Source: GCA-2687515 sp963582805
GTDB lineage: Bacteria > Pseudomonadota > Alphaproteobacteria > Rhodospirillales > UBA2165
Assembly: GCA_963582805.1 (NCBI GenBank)
Contig: CAUZTZ010000037.1
Location: forward strand, 1 to 19,293
DNA: 19,293 nucleotides
Direction: 5' to 3'
Of this stretch, positions 15,850 to 19,293 are shown piece by piece. The first letter of the stretch is position 1; the number at the start of each line of letters is the position of its first letter. The notes below the pieces were generated by a model, which was not told where the DNA came from, did not search any database, and saw only the letters and a program-made list of their open reading frames with translations. The translations under genes were made by a program, and so were the position numbers.

Positions 15850-16137
15850 TTATTCGCTCGCCAATTGATGAAAGCCGGGCGTATCGGGCGCTTTTGCCGG
15901 CTGCACGGCGATATCGGTGACTTCGGCCTGGGGCGGGCCCTCCCGGCAGGCGCCAATCATCGCCTCCACCGCGCCGGCGGGCCCTGAAAACAATGCCTCG
16001 ACGGAGCCGTCTTTGCGGTTGCGGACCCAGCCCGAAAGCCCCCGCTTTTCCGCCTCGCCCACCGTCCAGGCCCGATACCAGACCAGTTGCACGCGCCCCG
16101 ATATGCGCGCCAGCCGGCAGATATCTTCGCTGCTCAT
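15850..16137 (-). CDS. acyP: Acylphosphatase
   Basis: A 95-residue acylphosphatase, hydrolysing acyl phosphates to carboxylate and phosphate. The phosphate loop runs RISGRVQLVWYRAW at residues 11-24 with catalytic R22, and GWVRNRKDGSVEA holds catalytic N40. The usual loop is GRVQGV; here L18 replaces the second glycine, an unusual change in the binding loop that could affect turnover. ATG 16137 overlaps the pccA stop as ATGA, giving tight translational coupling. A longer upstream reading frame exists but is only the shadow of pccA. Confidence 0.93.
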   Translation of the reverse strand: MSSEDICRLARISGRVQLVWYRAWTVGEAEKRGLSGWVRNRKDGSVEALFSGPAGAVEAMIGACREGPPQAEVTDIAVQPAKAPDTPGFHQLASE

Positions 16138-18152
16138 TCGAACTCCACGATGACCTGATCCACATCGACGCTGTCGCCCGGCTGGCAATGAATTTTGGCG
16201 ACGGCGCCGTCGCATTCGGCGAACAGCTGGTTTTCCATTTTCATGGCCTCGATAACCGCGACCTTGTCGCCCAGGCGAACCTCCTGGCCTTCCGACACGT
16301 CGATGGAAACCACCAGCCCCGGCATCGGCGACAACACCAGGTTGGAGGTATCGGCTTCGGTCTTTTCCGGCATGCGGCCCAGCATTTCGGCGGCCAGCGG
16401 GCGCAAGATGCGAATGTCGGCGAGAAATCCGTAATGGCGGAACTGAAAGCCGGTTGCCGTACGATCCACCTGGATGCAGATGTCTTCGCCATTGACGGCG
16501 CCGGAAAACAAATCCTGCTCCGGCGACCAGGAGCCGGAAATGGTAAACCGCTCGCCATCCACCAGCACGATCGCATCGCCATTGGTCTCGGCCAGACGCA
16601 CCGGGTAATGGCTGTGGTTGAGGATCACCACCCATTGATCGTCCTGCACCAATGGCGCCCGCGCGGCCGCCAATCCATCCCGGTGGCGGGGCGTGATCTC
16701 GGCCCGCCGCGCCGCGATGATGCCATTGAGGACGCCGGCGACTGCGGCCAGGATTTTCGGCTGCGGGTGCGTGGTGTCGCCGGGGATAAAACGGTCGCCA
16801 AACTCTTCGGCGATGAAATTGGTGGTCAGCTCGCCGGACTGAAAGCGAGGATGGCCCATCAGCGCCGCCAGGAAATCGGCGTTGTGGGTGACGCCGGCGA
16901 TGATGAACTCATCAAGGGCGCGGCGCATTTTGGCGATGGCGGCATCCCGGCTTTCGCCATAGGTGATCAGCTTGGCGATCATCGGATCGTAATAGCGCGA
17001 AATGGTGTCGCCTTCGGAGGCGCCGCTGTCGATACGCACCGACTTGTCGGTTCCGAAGACGCCGCTCATGGGTTCTTTGTAACGGGTCAGGCGCCCGATG
17101 GCGGGCAAAAATCCACGCGCCGGGTCTTCGGCGTAGACCCGGGATTCCATCGCCCAGCCGGTCATGGTCACGTCGCTTTGGGCAATTTGCAATTCCTCGC
17201 CGGCGGCGATGCGGATCATCTGTTCGACCAGATCAAGACCGGTAACAAATTCGGTTACCGGATGCTCCACTTGCAGGCGCGTGTTCATCTCGAGAAAATA
17301 AAAATTGCGGTCCGCGTCGGCGATGAATTCAACCGTGCCGGTCGACACATAATCCACCGCCTCGGCCAGGGCCACGGCGCGGGCGCCCATTTCGGCGCGC
17401 AATTCCTCGGTCACGAACGGGCTCGGCGCTTCCTCGACCACCTTTTGGTGGCGCCGCTGGATGGAACATTCGCGCTCGCCCAGATGGATGGTGTTGCCGT
17501 GGGCATCGGCCAGCACCTGAATTTCGATATGGCGTGGATTGGTGATGTATTTCTCGATAAACACGCGGCCGTCGCCAAAGCTGGCCTCGGCTTCGGAAAT
17601 GCAGGAGGCCAGCGCCTCGCCAATATTGGCGCCGTCTTCGACCAGCCGCATGCCTTTGCCGCCGCCGCCGGCGGAGGCCTTCAGGATCACCGGATAGCCG
17701 ATATCGGCGGCGATTTTTTGCGCTTCGGCGGCGCTGCTCACCGGATCGGCGAAACCGGGAACCACCGGCACGCCAGCCTCCAGCGCCGCCTTTTTGGAGC
17801 GGATTTTGTCGCCCATCAGATTGATCGCATTGATGGGCGGGCCGATAAAGGCAACGCCCGCATCCAACAGGGTTTGGGCAAAACCGGCATTTTCCGACAG
17901 AAAGCCGTAACCGGGATGCACCGCCTCGGCGCCGGTTTCCTCGATGGCCGCCAATATGGCTTCCTGGTTCAAATAGCTTTCGGCGCTTGGCGCCGGGCCA
18001 ATCTCGACGGCATCGCTGGCCATATCCACATGCAGCGCGCCCCGGTCAGCCTCCGAATACACGGCGATGGTGCGAATGCCCATGGCCCGCGCGGTGCGGA
18101 TAATGCGGCACGCAATTTCGCCGCGATTGGCAATTAGAATGGAATCAAACAT
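16134..18152 (-). CDS. pccA: Propionyl-CoA carboxylase alpha subunit (biotin carboxylase + carrier)
   Basis: A 672-residue biotin-dependent carboxylase subunit that carboxylates biotin with ATP and bicarbonate, feeding propionyl-CoA to (S)-methylmalonyl-CoA with the PccB partner (not in this window). Domains in order: biotin carboxylase N-terminus from FDSILIANRGEIACRI, the ATP-grasp loop KASAGGGGKGM near 160-170, catalytic EMNTRLQVEHPVTE near 288-301, a BT-like linker near 490-590, and the biotinyl domain with EAMKMEN, biotinylated at K638. The length and linker fit PccA rather than the shorter acetyl-CoA carboxylase AccC or MccA. No clear Shine-Dalgarno precedes ATG 18152, but the frame opens with the family's conserved N-terminus. 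Acylphosphatase is coupled downstream. Confidence 0.93.
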   Translation of the reverse strand: MFDSILIANRGEIACRIIRTARAMGIRTIAVYSEADRGALHVDMASDAVEIGPAPSAESYLNQEAILAAIEETGAEAVHPGYGFLSENAGFAQTLLDAGVAFIGPPINAINLMGDKIRSKKAALEAGVPVVPGFADPVSSAAEAQKIAADIGYPVILKASAGGGGKGMRLVEDGANIGEALASCISEAEASFGDGRVFIEKYITNPRHIEIQVLADAHGNTIHLGERECSIQRRHQKVVEEAPSPFVTEELRAEMGARAVALAEAVDYVSTGTVEFIADADRNFYFLEMNTRLQVEHPVTEFVTGLDLVEQMIRIAAGEELQIAQSDVTMTGWAMESRVYAEDPARGFLPAIGRLTRYKEPMSGVFGTDKSVRIDSGASEGDTISRYYDPMIAKLITYGESRDAAIAKMRRALDEFIIAGVTHNADFLAALMGHPRFQSGELTTNFIAEEFGDRFIPGDTTHPQPKILAAVAGVLNGIIAARRAEITPRHRDGLAAARAPLVQDDQWVVILNHSHYPVRLAETNGDAIVLVDGERFTISGSWSPEQDLFSGAVNGEDICIQVDRTATGFQFRHYGFLADIRILRPLAAEMLGRMPEKTEADTSNLVLSPMPGLVVSIDVSEGQEVRLGDKVAVIEAMKMENQLFAECDGAVAKIHCQPGDSVDVDQVIVEFE

Positions 18153-18205
18153 ACAGAATATTTCCGTTCACGGCGCAATTTGCATTTTATTGTTACTATA
18201 AATCA

Positions 18206-18233
18206 TTGATAAACAAGGAATATCTATACACAA
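18206..18233 (-). promoter_or_regulatory. Possible pccA promoter
   Basis: On the minus strand TTGTGT (18233-18228) and TATCAA (18211-18206) are spaced by 16 bases in the AT-rich gap, about 55 bases before the pccA start. Both hexamers are imperfect. The operator-like repeats lie immediately upstream of this -35. Confidence 0.3.
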
Positions 18234-18236
18234 ACA

Positions 18237-18271
18237 CCTGCAAATCTCTTTGCTAATTATTTGCTAGCAAA
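18237..18271. promoter_or_regulatory. ScfR/PccR-like operator upstream of pccA
   Basis: The segment holds TGCAAA (18239-18244), a 4-base gap TCTC, TTTGCTAA (18249-18256), and then the perfect 12-bp palindrome TTTGCTAGCAAA (18260-18271). The arrangement TGCAAA-N4-TTTGC matches, from memory, the TTTGCAAA-type paired motifs of short-chain acyl-CoA regulators (ScfR/PccR; RamB is related), with 13 of 16 positions. It lies between the DUF1194 stop and the pccA start, in a strikingly AT-rich stretch. Regulator identity is inference. Confidence 0.5.
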
Positions 18272-18285
18272 ATGGTCGCAATCTT

Positions 18286-19179
18286 TTACAAATCGTCGTC
18301 AAACAGATACCGGCGTTGCCGCAAGCGCCGTTCGCCGATTTCGCAGCCGAGCGGATAGCGCAACGACACCGGTTGCATCAATAGACGTTTGGCGCCCCCG
18401 GGAACATCGAAATGTGGGCCGATACCGGCAATCTCGAACAATAATTTGCGCCGGATGGCACGTCCAAAATCCTGAAAATCCTTGGCCGCCACCAGAAAAG
18501 CGCCGGGACCGCCGATTACGCAGGCGGCGTAATAGCGGTCCAGGTCCTTCAATTGGGGCCGCCCCGATGGCTGCAGCCGGTCGTTGATGATGGGCAGATC
18601 GTTGATGGTGATGCGCTTGGCGATGGCAGCGGCGCGGGCCTCGGTTACAGGTGCGCCCACGTTGTTGGGCCCGTCGCCGGAGATGTCGATAACCCGGCGC
18701 GTGCCTTGAAACCGGTTGCCCTCCAAAAGCGGCACCGCATAGGAGATGGCGTCACTGATCGAGGTCCAGGGGCCGGTGGATATGGGCGCCGCCGCCAGCG
18801 CTTTGGCAAAGGCGCGGGCGCTGGCGGCGCCGTCGATCAGGCGCCAATCCAGCACCGTCGCCTGCACCGCTTCGCCGGCCCATTCCACATAGGTGACCGC
18901 TATCCGTCCCAAGACGCCGCCGGCAACGGCCTTGGCAAAGGCGGGGCTGTTGATGGCATTGACATAGCCGTCGCGCTGCAAGGCGGCCTCTTCAAAATCA
19001 ACGCTGCCGGAAACATCGACGGCGAGCACCAGTTCCAGATCCACCGGCGTCAACGCCGCCGCGGAAATTGGGCCGAACACCGGGAAAAGTGCCGCGGCGG
19101 CGAGGAGCAGCCGCCGGAACCAGCGCGGGCGCGGAAATTTCCAAATTTTGGATTGCCAAGTTATGGATTGCCTGATCAT
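18286..19179 (-). CDS. DUF1194 secreted VWA-domain protein
   Basis: A 297-residue protein. The N-terminus is basic (KFPRPRWFRR, 14-23) followed by a hydrophobic run to about 42 with an AAA cleavage region, so it is exported. The DUF1194/VWA fold begins LELVLAVDVSGSVD with the MIDAS D55-x-S57-x-S59 intact, and continues with VIDISGDGPNN as the second metal-binding segment. The function is unknown; a metal-dependent protein interaction in the periplasm is expected. ATG 19179 has AGGA 8 bases upstream. ATG 19188 would have AGG directly adjacent, too close to work, so the shorter start is used. It lies 133 bases upstream of pccA on the same strand, with no terminator visible. Confidence 0.9.
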   Translation of the reverse strand: MIRQSITWQSKIWKFPRPRWFRRLLLAAAALFPVFGPISAAALTPVDLELVLAVDVSGSVDFEEAALQRDGYVNAINSPAFAKAVAGGVLGRIAVTYVEWAGEAVQATVLDWRLIDGAASARAFAKALAAAPISTGPWTSISDAISYAVPLLEGNRFQGTRRVIDISGDGPNNVGAPVTEARAAAIAKRITINDLPIINDRLQPSGRPQLKDLDRYYAACVIGGPGAFLVAAKDFQDFGRAIRRKLLFEIAGIGPHFDVPGGAKRLLMQPVSLRYPLGCEIGERRLRQRRYLFDDDL

Positions 19180-19221
19180 GGGCGGCATCCTATCACGCCG
19201 GTCAGCCGGTCAGGGGCGAAT

Positions 19222-19293
19222 TTATTTGCTGTAGGAATCGATGCTCGGCAAGACGCCGTCGTCGGAATTTCTAATCTCAGCCTTGCGGCGCTG
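19222..19293 (-). CDS. C-terminal end of an unidentified protein
   Basis: The last 23 codons of a frame entering from the right edge, ending in TAA at 19224-19222. The visible residues (polar and charged, RRKAEIRNSDDG then LPSIDSYSK) look like a natural soluble C-terminus, but are too few to identify. It would be upstream of the DUF1194 gene by 42 bases on the same strand. Another open minus frame passes here, so the call is tentative. Confidence 0.4.
   Translation of the reverse strand, partial: QRRKAEIRNSDDGVLPSIDSYSK

Noticed and set aside
14793..15956. Minus-strand frame of 387 codons opposite lipB and the GGDEF-like gene
   Set aside because: Antisense shadow; no family pattern and it spans two convincing plus-strand genes.
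16138..16635. N-terminal extension of the acylphosphatase frame
   Set aside because: It overlaps the pccA biotinyl region, and the family match starts only at ATG 16137 with an ATGA overlap.
15993..18137. Plus-strand open frame of 714 codons opposite pccA
   Set aside because: Antisense shadow typical of GC-rich DNA; His/Gly-rich product without domains, while pccA on the other strand is unambiguous.

Overview
The window is an ordinary, gene-dense chromosomal stretch of a GC-rich alphaproteobacterium. The family mix points that way: a DUF1489 protein, a DUF1194 von Willebrand factor A protein, a Tim14/Pam18-like membrane J-protein, the malic enzyme-phosphotransacetylase fusion, and a propionyl-CoA carboxylase alpha subunit followed by an acylphosphatase. 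A Rhodospirillales-like or uncultured marine lineage would fit, but the sequence does not fix the genus. I see no transposase, integrase, phage gene, CRISPR array or compositional island.

Left part (1-6205): a leftward cluster VWA protein -> membrane J-protein -> secreted Sel1-repeat protein runs off the left edge; the Sel1 gene appears to start at ATT. A stem-loop at 2471-2507 separates it from a leftward DUF3179 lipo/periplasmic-type protein. A divergent promoter region (3544-3713) then leads rightward into an L-2-hydroxyglutarate dehydrogenase-like flavoprotein and a secreted GH114-like glycosidase, which meets a small leftward conserved hypothetical gene tail to tail.

Middle part (6206-13889): leftward genes for a stand-alone HPt protein, DUF1489, an enoyl-CoA hydratase of the methylglutaconyl/AtuE type, an SDR oxidoreductase and a small membrane protein. 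A rightward membrane-anchored methyltransferase resembles the FAM173 lysine methyltransferases. Its stop codon overlaps that of the leftward mgtE, which is itself coupled by a TTGA overlap to the upstream malic enzyme gene maeB.

Right part (13890-19293): tRNA-Leu(GAG) on the minus strand, then rightward lipB (lipoate synthesis) and a gene for a catalytically degenerate GGDEF protein. These converge with the leftward pccA-acylphosphatase pair. Upstream of pccA lies an AT-rich stretch with TGCAAA/TTTGC repeats resembling ScfR/PccR or RamB operators, so propionyl-CoA assimilation is probably regulated there. A DUF1194 secreted VWA protein and the last 23 codons of another gene close the window.

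No stretch above 300 bases lacks a gene. The longest gaps are 2380-2529, 3544-3713, 6808-6969, 14090-14241 and 18153-18285; what they hold is listed as features. In 6206-6321 and 13890-14002 I see no convincing promoter or terminator.
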